A DNA stretch of 35,467 bases, taken from NCBI GenBank assembly GCA_016871375.1, contig VFYY01000022.1, positions 1-35,467 of the forward strand, written 5' to 3'. Positions 15,530 to 23,483 of this stretch are shown one piece after another. Every line of letters begins with the position of its first letter. Position 1 is the stretch's first letter. Under the pieces are notes generated by a model, which saw only the letters and a program-made list of their open reading frames with translations, searched no databases and was not told the origin of the DNA. The translations under genes and the position numbers were made by a program. Origin of the DNA: Acidimicrobiia bacterium. GTDB lineage: Bacteria; Acidobacteriota; Vicinamibacteria; Vicinamibacterales; UBA2999.

Positions 15530-16270
15530 TCATTCCGTATACGGCTGGTGCAGGTGCACCGGGGCGCTCTTCGCGCGGACGCGCAGGTTGATCATCTCGA
15601 CGAAGATCGAGAAGCCCATCGCGAAGTAGATGTACCCCTTCGGGATGTGCTGGTCGAAGCCTTCGCCGATGAGCGACACGCCGATGAGCAGGAGGAAGGA
15701 GAGCGCCAGCATCTTCACCGTCGGGTGCCGTTCGACGAAGTCGCTGATCGTGGCGGCGGATACGAGCATCACACCCACGGCGACGATCACCGCCAGCACC
15801 ATCACCGACACGTCCTCGGCCATGCCGACCGCCGTGATGACCGAATCCAGCGAGAACACGATGTCCAGCAGCAGGATCTGGATGATCACGCCGGTGAACG
15901 ACGCGTGGACCTTCGCCGACGCGTGCCCTTCCTCGCCTTCCAGCTTGTCGTGAATCTCGTGCGTGCTCTTGGCGATGAGGAACAGGCCGCCGATGACGAG
16001 AATGAGGTCGCGGCCGGAGATCCCCTGCTCCGCCACCTCGAAGATCGGGGTGGTCAGCTGCATCACCCACGTAATCGACAGCAGCAGCAGGATGCGGATG
16101 ATCATCGCCAGCGACAGGCCGACCTTGCGCGCCCGCTCGCGCATGTCCTGCTTCAGCTTCCCGGCCAGGATCGAGATGAAGACGATGTTGTCGATGCCGA
16201 GGACGATCTCGAGCACGGTCAACGTGAGCAGGGCAATCCAGCCCTCCGCTGTCGTCGCCCACTCGAACAT
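15530..16270 (-). CDS. TerC family integral membrane protein
   Basis: The 246-residue product has about seven membrane segments and the TerC marks VLEIVLGIDNIVFISILAGKL near the N-terminus and LLLDIVFSLDSVITAVGMA in the middle, with paired acidic residues inside membrane segments. TerC proteins are tied to tellurite resistance and to metal-ion (notably manganese) export or metalation of secreted proteins. Which applies here is not shown. The ATG at 16270 lies 3 nt after the stop of the unknown gene upstream, so they are one operon. The 3' end abuts the repeat array. Confidence 0.92.
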   Translation of the reverse strand: MFEWATTAEGWIALLTLTVLEIVLGIDNIVFISILAGKLKQDMRERARKVGLSLAMIIRILLLLSITWVMQLTTPIFEVAEQGISGRDLILVIGGLFLIAKSTHEIHDKLEGEEGHASAKVHASFTGVIIQILLLDIVFSLDSVITAVGMAEDVSVMVLAVIVAVGVMLVSAATISDFVERHPTVKMLALSFLLLIGVSLIGEGFDQHIPKGYIYFAMGFSIFVEMINLRVRAKSAPVHLHQPYTE

Positions 16271-16273
16271 CGG

Positions 16274-16771
16274 CTACTCGATGGCCTCGGCGAGGCCGCC
16301 CCAGGTGTCGGGGTCCTGCCACGTCAGCGTGGTGAGATACAGCGTCACGTCGTCGGCCGGATAGGACGCCTGCAGCGTCTTCGCCGCCGCCTTCAGCGCC
16401 GCGACGTCCGGCGCCTGCAGCTCTTCATCTTCGATGAGGCCGTCCTCGTGCCTGATGCCGAGCGCGGTCAGGAACGCGCCCATCATCGGCCGCTGGTGCG
16501 CAAGGTGGTATGCGACGAGCAGCCGGGCCGCCACCAGCTCCGACACGGCGCCGAGCGACACGAGCTGCCGCACTTTCTTGTCGATCGGCATGGTCAGCAC
16601 GCTCTTGTGGCGGAACTTGATCCGCTGCGCGATCGTCGCCACCGCTTCGGCCTGCTCGAGGGCGGCGTTCTCGTCGCGCCAGAAGGCGTCGGCCGCCTGC
16701 AGTTTGCGTTCGGGAGAGAGCTGCTTCCACAGCTGGGACGGCTTGGGGATCGCCGAGCGCGCGTCGGTCAT
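16274..16771 (-). CDS. Conserved-looking protein of unknown function
   Basis: The 165-residue product is soluble, rich in Ala, Leu and Glu, and predicted largely helical. I do not recognise a family. It has no signal peptide, no cysteine cluster and no known catalytic motif. The stretch FRHKSVLTMPIDKKVRQLVSL is basic; the C-terminal part is acidic. The ATG at 16771 has AGGAG at good spacing upstream. It lies 3 nt ahead of terC and is probably co-transcribed with it, which hints at a shared role but proves nothing. Confidence 0.75.
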   Translation of the reverse strand: MTDARSAIPKPSQLWKQLSPERKLQAADAFWRDENAALEQAEAVATIAQRIKFRHKSVLTMPIDKKVRQLVSLGAVSELVAARLLVAYHLAHQRPMMGAFLTALGIRHEDGLIEDEELQAPDVAALKAAAKTLQASYPADDVTLYLTTLTWQDPDTWGGLAEAIE

Positions 16772-16787
16772 GAGCGGACTCCTACGT

Positions 16788-16793
16788 TAACAT
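16788..16793 (+). promoter_or_regulatory. Candidate leaderless -10 box of the ferredoxin gene
   Basis: TAACAT lies 7 nt before the ATG at 16801, with no Shine-Dalgarno sequence in between. Confidence 0.4.
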
Positions 16794-16800
16794 AGCGGCC

Positions 16801-17157
16801 ATGCCCACACTGACCGTTGAAGGCTTCACCACCGTCGATGCGCCGGACGGCAAGCGCCTCGTGCTGGCCATCGAGCAGGACGCCGGCGTCGACATCCTGC
16901 ACGCGTGCGGCGGCAACGCGCGCTGCACCACGTGCCGCGTGGAATTCGTGAGCGGCGAGCCGCAGGCGATGACGCAGGCCGAGAAGGGGAAACTGGAGGA
17001 GAAAGGGCTGACCGGCAGCCATATCCGGCTGTCGTGCCAGATCGTGTGCGATCGCGACATGACCGTCCGCGCGATCAGCCGCCTGGAGGGCAGCGGCCGG
17101 CCCGATCCCGGCAGGACGCCGGAGCCGACGATTCAGCCACCTCCGGTGTGGACCTAG
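16801..17157 (+). CDS. [2Fe-2S] ferredoxin
   Basis: The 118-residue product has a plant/adrenodoxin-type [2Fe-2S] fold. The cluster cysteines are most likely Cys36, Cys42, Cys45 and Cys79 in HACGGNARCTTC and RLSCQIVC, a CX5CX2C pattern followed by a distant cysteine. It would carry single electrons in the cytoplasm; the partner enzyme is not adjacent. The tail after residue 98 is Pro-rich and probably disordered. The stop codon overlaps the end of the truncated four-helix gene on the other strand. Confidence 0.92.
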   Translation: MPTLTVEGFTTVDAPDGKRLVLAIEQDAGVDILHACGGNARCTTCRVEFVSGEPQAMTQAEKGKLEEKGLTGSHIRLSCQIVCDRDMTVRAISRLEGSGRPDPGRTPEPTIQPPPVWT

Positions 17158-17423
17158 TCGATTTGCGATTTGTGATTTGTGATTTGCGATTGGCGCGGGC
17201 CTTTCGGCCCGCGCTTCCTGAGGCGGCGACGGACGGTTTCGCGCGAACTGACGAAGATCCTCGTTAGTTCGTCCGCCTCTTTCCAGAGCGCGCGGCTCGC
17301 TGCCGCGGGCTGCACGATCTTGGCGTCGACGAGCAATTCAATCCAATAGGCGGCTTCGTCAGTTTCCTCGATCACCTCCGAGGAACGACTGCCGAATGTA
17401 CGCAAGAACTGCGTACCCGCCAC
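17154..17423 (-). pseudogene. N-terminally truncated four-helix-bundle gene
   Basis: From about residue 15 the reading matches the second half of the intact protein at 14973-15332: EVIEETDEAAYWIELL against LVIEEADESHMWLGML, and LWKEADELTRIFVSSRET against LLDEADQLVAIFVASRRT. The first two helices are missing. The N-terminal residues (AGTQFLRTFGSRSS) are coded by flanking repeat also present at 17536-17640, and the junction lies near 17377. The tail QSQITNHKSQID is coded by the array at 17160-17193. The only start is a GTG at 17423. I read it as a decayed cassette, though a short product is possible. Confidence 0.7.
17160..17193. repeat. GATTTGCGATTTGT array, left side of four-helix cassette 2
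   Basis: Steps of GATTTGC and GATTTGT. Its complement matches the array starting at 17446 at 31 of 33 positions, so the two are near-perfect inverted terminal repeats around the truncated gene. Confidence 0.92.
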
Positions 17424-17480
17424 GGCGTCGAGTACGCAGTTTGTTCAATCGCAAATCACAAATCGCAAATCGCAAATGGG
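17377..17480. repeat. Cassette end block, copy A: three-arm hairpin plus array
   Basis: The block starts TCCGAGGAACGACT and contains GTACGCA (17398-17404), AACTGCGTAC (17407-17416) and GTACGCAGTT (17432-17441). The middle arm can pair with either outer arm. The CAATCGCAAATC array follows at 17446-17480. The same layout and spacing recur at 17536-17640. Confidence 0.88.
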
Positions 17481-17535
17481 CCGAGTCATGCCCTGCTGAA
17501 GAGCAGAATGCGCGCCGCGTGGATTTCTTAGGAAT

Positions 17536-17640
17536 TCCGAGGAACGACTACGGAACGTACGCACAAACTGCGTACCCAGCTCGTGGCCGAGTACGCAGTT
17601 TCTGCAATCACAAATCGCAAATCACAAATCACAAATGCGA
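17536..17640. repeat. Cassette end block, copy B (solo)
   Basis: This is a direct repeat of 17377-17480 with identical 69-nt spacing from TCCGAGG to the CAATC array, and all hairpin arms are conserved. The 15-nt loop between AACTGCGTAC and GTACGCAGTT differs. No four-helix gene is attached, so it looks like a remnant or duplicated end. Confidence 0.87.
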
Positions 17641-17644
17641 AGGC

Positions 17645-18790
<1,146 letters not shown>

Positions 18791-18950
18791 CTACGGAGAA
18801 ATCCCCGGAACTGCACACGTTTGCACAGGAAAGCGGCCGGATGAGCGCTCCGAAACGGCACACGCGATCCCCGTTTCCCGTCAGGGGTGTCGGTTTCCTG
18901 GCACCCCCTTTGAACCCGATCGGATGCAGGACGATACGGACTGAAGGTTC

Positions 18951-18974
18951 GGGCGACGCATGCGTCGCCCCTAC
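18951..18974. repeat. 20-bp perfect palindrome, copy 3 of 4, at the typA stop codon
   Basis: GGGCGACGCATGCGTCGCCC at 18951-18970 is followed by CTAC, whose first three bases are the TAG stop of typA on the minus strand. Confidence 0.92.
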
Positions 18975-20830
18975 TCTGCTCTTTTCGGTCTCATATTGCC
19001 GGGGAGGATGCGCTTCCGAAGCCGCATGTGCCTGGGGGTCACCTCCACCAGCTCGTCGTCGTTGATGAACTCGATCGCCTGCTCGAGGCTGAGCAGCCTG
19101 GGCGGGATCAGGCGAATGGCCTCGTCGGCCGTCGAGGCGCGCATGTTCGTCTGCTTCTTCTCTTTCGTGACGTTCACGTCGAGGTCGTTCGGGCGCGAGT
19201 TCTCGCCGATGATCATGCCCTCGTACACCTGCACCGCCGGCTCGATGAAGATCTCGCCGCGCTCCTGCAGGTTGAAGATGGCGTAGGAGGTGGCCGGCCC
19301 GGGCCGGTCGGCGACGAGCGCGCCGGTGGCGCGCGAGGCGATCGCCCCGTGCCACGGCTCCCAGCCGGCAAAGAGCGTGTTCATGATGCCCATGCCCTTC
19401 GTGTCGGTGAGGAACTGCGAGCGGAAGCCGATCAACCCGCGCGACGGGACCCGGAACTCGAGGCGCACGCGGCCGCTGCCGTGGTTCACCATCTTGCTCA
19501 TCACGCCGCGCCGGGTCCCTGCCTGCGCGATGACCACCCCCTGGAACTCCTCGGGCACGTCGATGATCAGCTCCTCGACCGGCTCCATCCGCACGCCGTC
19601 AATCTCCTTCGTGACGATGTCGGGGCGGGAGACCTGCATCTCGTAGCCCTCGCGGCGCATCATCTCGATGAGGATCGAGAGCTGCAGCTCGCCGCGGCCG
19701 ATTACCTTCATCTGCTCCGGCGACTCCGTCGGCTCGACGCGGATCGACACGTTGCCGAGCAGCTCCTTGTCCAGCCGATCCCGCAGGTTGCGCGAGGTGA
19801 CGAACTGTCCGTCGCGCCCGGCCATGGGCGACGTGTTCACGCCGAAGATCATCGAGACGGTCGGCTCGTCCACCGCGATCGGCGGGATGGGCACCTGGTG
19901 CTCGAGGCTGGCGATCGTCTCGCCGATGGTGATGTCCTCGATGCCCGCCAGGCAGACGATGTCGCCGGCGGCGGCCTGCTGAATCTCGACGCGCGTGAGG
20001 CCGTCGAAGGCGAACAGCTTGGTGACGCGGGTCTCCTGCGCCTCGCCGCCCAGCTTCAGCACCACCACCATGTCGTTCAGGCGCACCGTGCCGTTGAAGA
20101 TGCGGCCGATCGCGATGCGGCCGAGGTAGTCGCTCGAGTCGAGGTTGGCGACCAGCATCTGCAGCGGCGCGTCGGGATTGCCGCGCGGCGGCGGGACGTG
20201 GTCCACGATGGCGTCGAAGAGCGCGCGCAGGTCCTCCCCCGGCGCGGCGGGATCGGCGGTCGCGGTACCCTGGCGCGCGTTCGTGTACAGGACCGGGAAC
20301 TCGATCTGGTCCTCGGTGGCGTCCAGGTCGATGAACAGGTCGTAGACCTCGTTCAGCACTTCCTTCGGCCGCGCGTCGGGCCGGTCGATCTTGTTGAGCA
20401 CGACGATGGGCGGCAGCCCGCGCTCGAGCGCCTTGCGCAGCACGAACCGCGTCTGCGGCAGCGGGCCTTCCGAGGCGTCCACGAGGAGCATCACGCCGTC
20501 AACCATCGACAGCGTCCGCTCCACCTCCCCGCCGAAGTCCGCATGGCCCGGCGTATCGACGATGTTGATGAGGAAGTCCTGGTAGCGGACGGCCGTGTTC
20601 TTCGCCAGGATCGTGATGCCGCGCTCGCGCTCGAGATCGGTGTTGTCCATCACCCGCTCGGCCACCTCATGGTGGATGGCGCTGAACGCGCCGCTCTGCT
20701 GGAGCAGCGCGTCCACGAGCGTGGTCTTGCCGTGATCGACGTGCGCGATGATGGCGACGTTGCGGCGGAGCGGGTTCGCGACGGGACGCTTCTGGAGGGG
20801 CGACGCATGCGTCGCCCGGGCCACTGACAT
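18971..20830 (-). CDS. typA: Ribosome-associated GTPase TypA/BipA
   Basis: The 619-residue product is a translational GTPase of the EF-G/LepA type, involved in ribosome assembly and stress or cold adaptation. G1 is [11 protein letters not shown] (residues 30-40), G3 DTPGHADF and G4 LNKIDRPDA. Domains II and III and the BipA-specific C-terminal domain ([23 protein letters not shown], then [20 protein letters not shown]) follow. Usual family members begin close to [11 protein letters not shown]. Here about 20 extra residues precede it, including ATHASP coded by the palindrome at 20799-20818. The start is the ATG at 20830 or the GTG two codons later, which has better spacing from GGAAGG. Another palindrome copy forms the stop codon. 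Confidence 0.95.
   Translation of the reverse strand: MSVARATHASPLQKRPVANPLRRNVAIIAHVDHGKTTLVDALLQQSGAFSAIHHEVAERVMDNTDLERERGITILAKNTAVRYQDFLINIVDTPGHADFGGEVERTLSMVDGVMLLVDASEGPLPQTRFVLRKALERGLPPIVVLNKIDRPDARPKEVLNEVYDLFIDLDATEDQIEFPVLYTNARQGTATADPAAPGEDLRALFDAIVDHVPPPRGNPDAPLQMLVANLDSSDYLGRIAIGRIFNGTVRLNDMVVVLKLGGEAQETRVTKLFAFDGLTRVEIQQAAAGDIVCLAGIEDITIGETIASLEHQVPIPPIAVDEPTVSMIFGVNTSPMAGRDGQFVTSRNLRDRLDKELLGNVSIRVEPTESPEQMKVIGRGELQLSILIEMMRREGYEMQVSRPDIVTKEIDGVRMEPVEELIIDVPEEFQGVVIAQAGTRRGVMSKMVNHGSGRVRLEFRVPSRGLIGFRSQFLTDTKGMGIMNTLFAGWEPWHGAIASRATGALVADRPGPATSYAIFNLQERGEIFIEPAVQVYEGMIIGENSRPNDLDVNVTKEKKQTNMRASTADEAIRLIPPRLLSLEQAIEFINDDELVEVTPRHMRLRKRILPGNMRPKRAE
20799..20818. repeat. 20-bp perfect palindrome, copy 4 of 4, in the typA N-terminus
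   Basis: GGGCGACGCATGCGTCGCCC, read on the minus strand as ATHASP in the N-terminal extension of TypA. Confidence 0.92.
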
Positions 20831-20836
20831 CCTTCC

Positions 20837-20842
20837 AGTATA
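20837..20842 (-). promoter_or_regulatory. Candidate -10 box of typA
   Basis: On the minus strand TATACT is followed by GGAAGG and then the ATG at 20830, so the predicted transcription start falls at the start codon. The same TATACTG core precedes ettA and the cyclophilin gene. Confidence 0.45.
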
Positions 20843-20846
20843 GCGG

Positions 20847-20930
20847 TCACCACTTCACGACCTCGCACACGACCGGCGTCCACCCGGCGCCGGGACCGCG
20901 CACGGTGATTACGTCGCCCTGCGTCTTCAC
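20847..20930 (-). CDS. Possible 27-residue reading frame after the LamG-like gene
   Basis: A GTG at 20930, 2 nt after the preceding stop codon, opens [27 protein letters not shown]. The composition looks protein-like (alternating beta-strand pattern, Gly-Pro turn), and it follows the upstream gene directly in another frame. It could be a tiny gene, the lost tail of the upstream protein after a frameshift, or chance. Confidence 0.3.
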   Translation of the reverse strand: MKTQGDVITVRGPGAGWTPVVCEVVKW

Positions 20931-20932
20931 AG

Positions 20933-22033
20933 TCAGTGTGTGTGCCGGCGCCCCTCCAGCAGCATGTGCGCGGTTTGGAACGCCGCGCGGAATTCGCGCC
21001 GCGCCTGCACCCGCCGGCCAGCCGCCTGTGCCGCAAGGCCCGCCGCGTAGTGCCGTTCCGCGACGCGGATGCGACGGTGGTCAGTACCGAAGGCCGCAAT
21101 CGCCTGGTCGATCTCCGCGCGGGTTTCCGCGGCAAGGACGACGATGACCGCCGCCGTCGGCGGCTCGCCGAGGAGCGTGTGGGCGAGCGCCTGCACGGGC
21201 CCGGCCGGCTGCTGCAGACAGGCGATGAGCTCGTCCTGCAGGCTGGCGATCTGCTGGAGCAGCGCGTCGTTCTCCGACTCCAGCGTCCCATTCCGCGCGG
21301 CGAGCTGCTGATACTGCTGCGTGAGGGCGAGGATCTGGTCCTGCAAGTCCTGTATCAACTGCTGGACCTCCGCCGCCTCGTCCTGGCACGGCATGTCGCA
21401 GCCGGCGTTGTGTCTGAAGAACTCCCACTCGGACACCCCGTGCGCGAGGCCGGAGCCCTCCCCCCACAGCACACGTCCGACCGACCCGTGATCGGGGTCG
21501 ACGTATGTCTCACCCGACAACGCCGGCGCTCCGTCGAACGACACGTTGACCGCGCTGCCGCTCACTTCGATGCGATACGTGTGGAAGCCGTCATCGGTAT
21601 CGGCGAACGCGGCGACGAGGGATCCGGAGCCGAACGGCGCCTGCGTCAGGAAGATGCGATCCCGATCCACGAAGAATTGCACGCCAGTGTCCGGCGCGGT
21701 GGTGATGTGGAAGCGGACCGGCGCGCGCTCCGCGTGGCTCGACGAGCCTGAGACGAACTTCAGGCGCGCTTCGACGATCAGGGGGCCCGCAACAGGGCTC
21801 GGCGCCGCCGGGATCGTCTGCCAGTACACGCGATCCTGGCCGTCGGACGTGGTGCTGATGATCAGCTTCCCGTCGACGAGAGCGCCAGTTCCCGAGCCGC
21901 TCATCACCCAGTGCGGCTGATCGGGATGGAATCCGGATGCCGCGTCATAGCGTTCGCTGAAGGCCGTCTGCGCCTGCGTCGTGCTGGCCACAGCGACGAC
22001 GAGGACGGCTGCGGTCGCGAGCATTCTGATCAC
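20933..22033 (-). CDS. Exported LamG-like/coiled-coil protein of unknown function
   Basis: The 366-residue product starts with a signal peptide (VIRMLATAAVLVVAVASTTQAQ). The next 170 residues look like a concanavalin/LamG beta-sandwich: FSERYDAASGF, WVMSGSGTGALVDGKLIIS, DGFHTYRIEVSGSAVNVSFDG and a final SEWEFF. A cysteine pair (CDMPC) leads into a coiled coil at about 205-265 (VQQLIQDLQDQILALTQQYQ and onward), followed by a helical C-terminus. The start is the GTG at 22033, with GGGAGG 5 nt upstream. It is the last clear gene of the CHAT/sigma/anti-sigma operon, 36 nt after the anti-sigma stop. It may be an envelope sensor or target, but this is inferred from position only. Confidence 0.75.
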   Translation of the reverse strand: MIRMLATAAVLVVAVASTTQAQTAFSERYDAASGFHPDQPHWVMSGSGTGALVDGKLIISTTSDGQDRVYWQTIPAAPSPVAGPLIVEARLKFVSGSSSHAERAPVRFHITTAPDTGVQFFVDRDRIFLTQAPFGSGSLVAAFADTDDGFHTYRIEVSGSAVNVSFDGAPALSGETYVDPDHGSVGRVLWGEGSGLAHGVSEWEFFRHNAGCDMPCQDEAAEVQQLIQDLQDQILALTQQYQQLAARNGTLESENDALLQQIASLQDELIACLQQPAGPVQALAHTLLGEPPTAAVIVVLAAETRAEIDQAIAAFGTDHRRIRVAERHYAAGLAAQAAGRRVQARREFRAAFQTAHMLLEGRRHTH

Positions 22034-22069
22034 GTTGTCCTCCCTGCAAGAGAACAACGGACACGAACT

Positions 22070-22678
22070 TCACTGAACGATCGTGAATCGCTGTGGGTTG
22101 GACGAGGCGATGATTTCGCCCGATTCGTCGAGGGCGTCGACCGTCCAGGTGTATGTCCCGGGCACCAGGCGGGACCTGAACAGGTCCGGAATCGTGTAGG
22201 TTTCGGCGGCGGTTTCGCCCCCCAGCACGATTTGATTGGCGCTGTCGCGGACCTCGAGCCGGTAGCGGGGGGCGGCGAACGGACTGGTCCAACGGAATTC
22301 GGCCGGCGCCGGGGCTTCCCCCACCGGCGCGAGCGGCCGCAGCTCGGCGCTGCGGATGCCGCCGTCATCCAACGGACGATCCAGGGCACGTGGGATGACG
22401 ACTGCCAGAACGAGCGCGGCGGCGGCCAGGCCGGACGCCGCAATCCACACGCGCGGCTGCTGCCACCAGCTACGCGCCGGGCGATACACGGCGCGGCCGG
22501 CGGCAACGAACACTCCAGGATCGAACGCCGGTTCCGCGCCGGCCGGATTCTCTCGCGTCAGCGCCGCAAGCTGGCGCCGGCAGTCGGCGCACGAGGCCAG
22601 GTGGTTCATCAGGCGCGGCCGGTCCGCTTCGTCGCTCCGATCGCGCCACCGGATCAACTCGTCGCGAGTGAGATGCAT
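22070..22678 (-). CDS. Membrane-anchored zinc-finger anti-sigma factor
   Basis: The 202-residue product has an N-terminal zinc-binding anti-sigma motif, His26-x3-Cys30-x2-Cys33 in MNHLASCADCRRQL. One membrane segment follows at about residues 77-96 (VWIAASGLAAAALVLAVVIP). The outer part of about 100 residues looks like a fibronectin/Ig-type beta domain (EFRWTSPFAAPRYRLEVRD to GTYTWTVDALDESG). The finger would hold the sigma factor on the inner face of the membrane. The ATG at 22678 overlaps the sigma-factor stop by one base (TGATG); a GTG one codon earlier is also possible. The tight coupling makes them an almost certain sigma/anti-sigma pair. Confidence 0.87.
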   Translation of the reverse strand: MHLTRDELIRWRDRSDEADRPRLMNHLASCADCRRQLAALTRENPAGAEPAFDPGVFVAAGRAVYRPARSWWQQPRVWIAASGLAAAALVLAVVIPRALDRPLDDGGIRSAELRPLAPVGEAPAPAEFRWTSPFAAPRYRLEVRDSANQIVLGGETAAETYTIPDLFRSRLVPGTYTWTVDALDESGEIIASSNPQRFTIVQ

Positions 22679-23481
22679 CACGGCCGTTCCGTCAGCGCGG
22701 TACGCAGGCGGCCGAGAATGTCCCGCATCCGCGTCGCCGGGATCGGCGGGATGTGAAGCGCCCGCTCGACTTCACGCTTGGGGAGTCCGTCCAGGTAGAG
22801 CATGGACACGATCAATGCGTCCTCGTCGGCCAGCGTGGCGAGCGCCGCAGCCAGCGCCTCATCCGCCTGCCGGCGGCGGAGCTGCCGCTCCGGGTCGCCT
22901 GTGGTATCAACCGGATCGACCACCGGCCGGCCGTCCTCGTCGTCGAGCGGCTCCTCCCGCGCCGTGCGCGCCACCATGGCGACGAGCTCCGCCCGCTGTC
23001 GCGACGAGAGCGCCTGCTCGATCCGCTCGAGCGCGTCGAAGACGTCGGGGAGCGTCACGCCCCCATGTCCCATGCCGCCAAGCAGCTCCACGATGGTGGT
23101 TACCGGATGGGCCTGCCAGTACCGCAGCTCGAAGACAGCCCGATCGAAAGGCGTGAGCTCGCGGATCGACTGAAACAGCCGCTTGCGTCCCTTCCGCGAC
23201 CGGACCCAGTCGACAATGACCCGCCGGACGACGACCGTGAGCCAGGCGGCAAGCGGACCCCTGCCCGGGTCGTGACGCCGCAGCCGCGCGCAATCATCGG
23301 CCGCGAGGTGCTCGCAGACGCGCACGTACACCTCCATCGCCTCGTCGTGGCGACGGATGCCGGAGCGCTGGATGACCGCCAGCATTGCGGACGTGTACTG
23401 CTCGATGAACATGCGCCAGCCCGCACGCGGATCGTGGTTGAGCCTCTCCTGGAGGGTCCGATCCAGTGTCCCCTCATCCAC
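22678..23481 (-). CDS. ECF-like sigma-70 family RNA polymerase sigma factor
   Basis: The product of about 267 residues has a region 2-like part at about 15-105 (WRMFIEQYTSAMLAVIQRSG to AAWLTVVVRRVIVDWVRSRKG) and a C-terminal region 4-like helix-turn-helix (LATLADEDALIVSMLYLDGLPKREVERALHI). It is longer than a typical ECF factor of about 190 residues, because about 70 residues separate the two regions (FDALERIEQALSSRQRAELV, with an acidic DEDGRPVVDPVD stretch). The start is the GTG at 23481, 2 nt after the CHAT stop; a TTG at 23487 overlapping that stop is also possible. The anti-sigma gene follows directly. No target promoter could be identified. Confidence 0.85.
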   Translation of the reverse strand: MDEGTLDRTLQERLNHDPRAGWRMFIEQYTSAMLAVIQRSGIRRHDEAMEVYVRVCEHLAADDCARLRRHDPGRGPLAAWLTVVVRRVIVDWVRSRKGRKRLFQSIRELTPFDRAVFELRYWQAHPVTTIVELLGGMGHGGVTLPDVFDALERIEQALSSRQRAELVAMVARTAREEPLDDEDGRPVVDPVDTTGDPERQLRRRQADEALAAALATLADEDALIVSMLYLDGLPKREVERALHIPPIPATRMRDILGRLRTALTERP

Positions 23482-23483
23482 GA

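Noticed and set aside
17160-17640. Arrays around the four-helix gene as an insertion sequence with a transposase
   Set aside because: The inverted ends are low-complexity and the only gene between them is a small four-helix protein with no transposase motif. I kept it as a repeat cassette of unknown mechanism.
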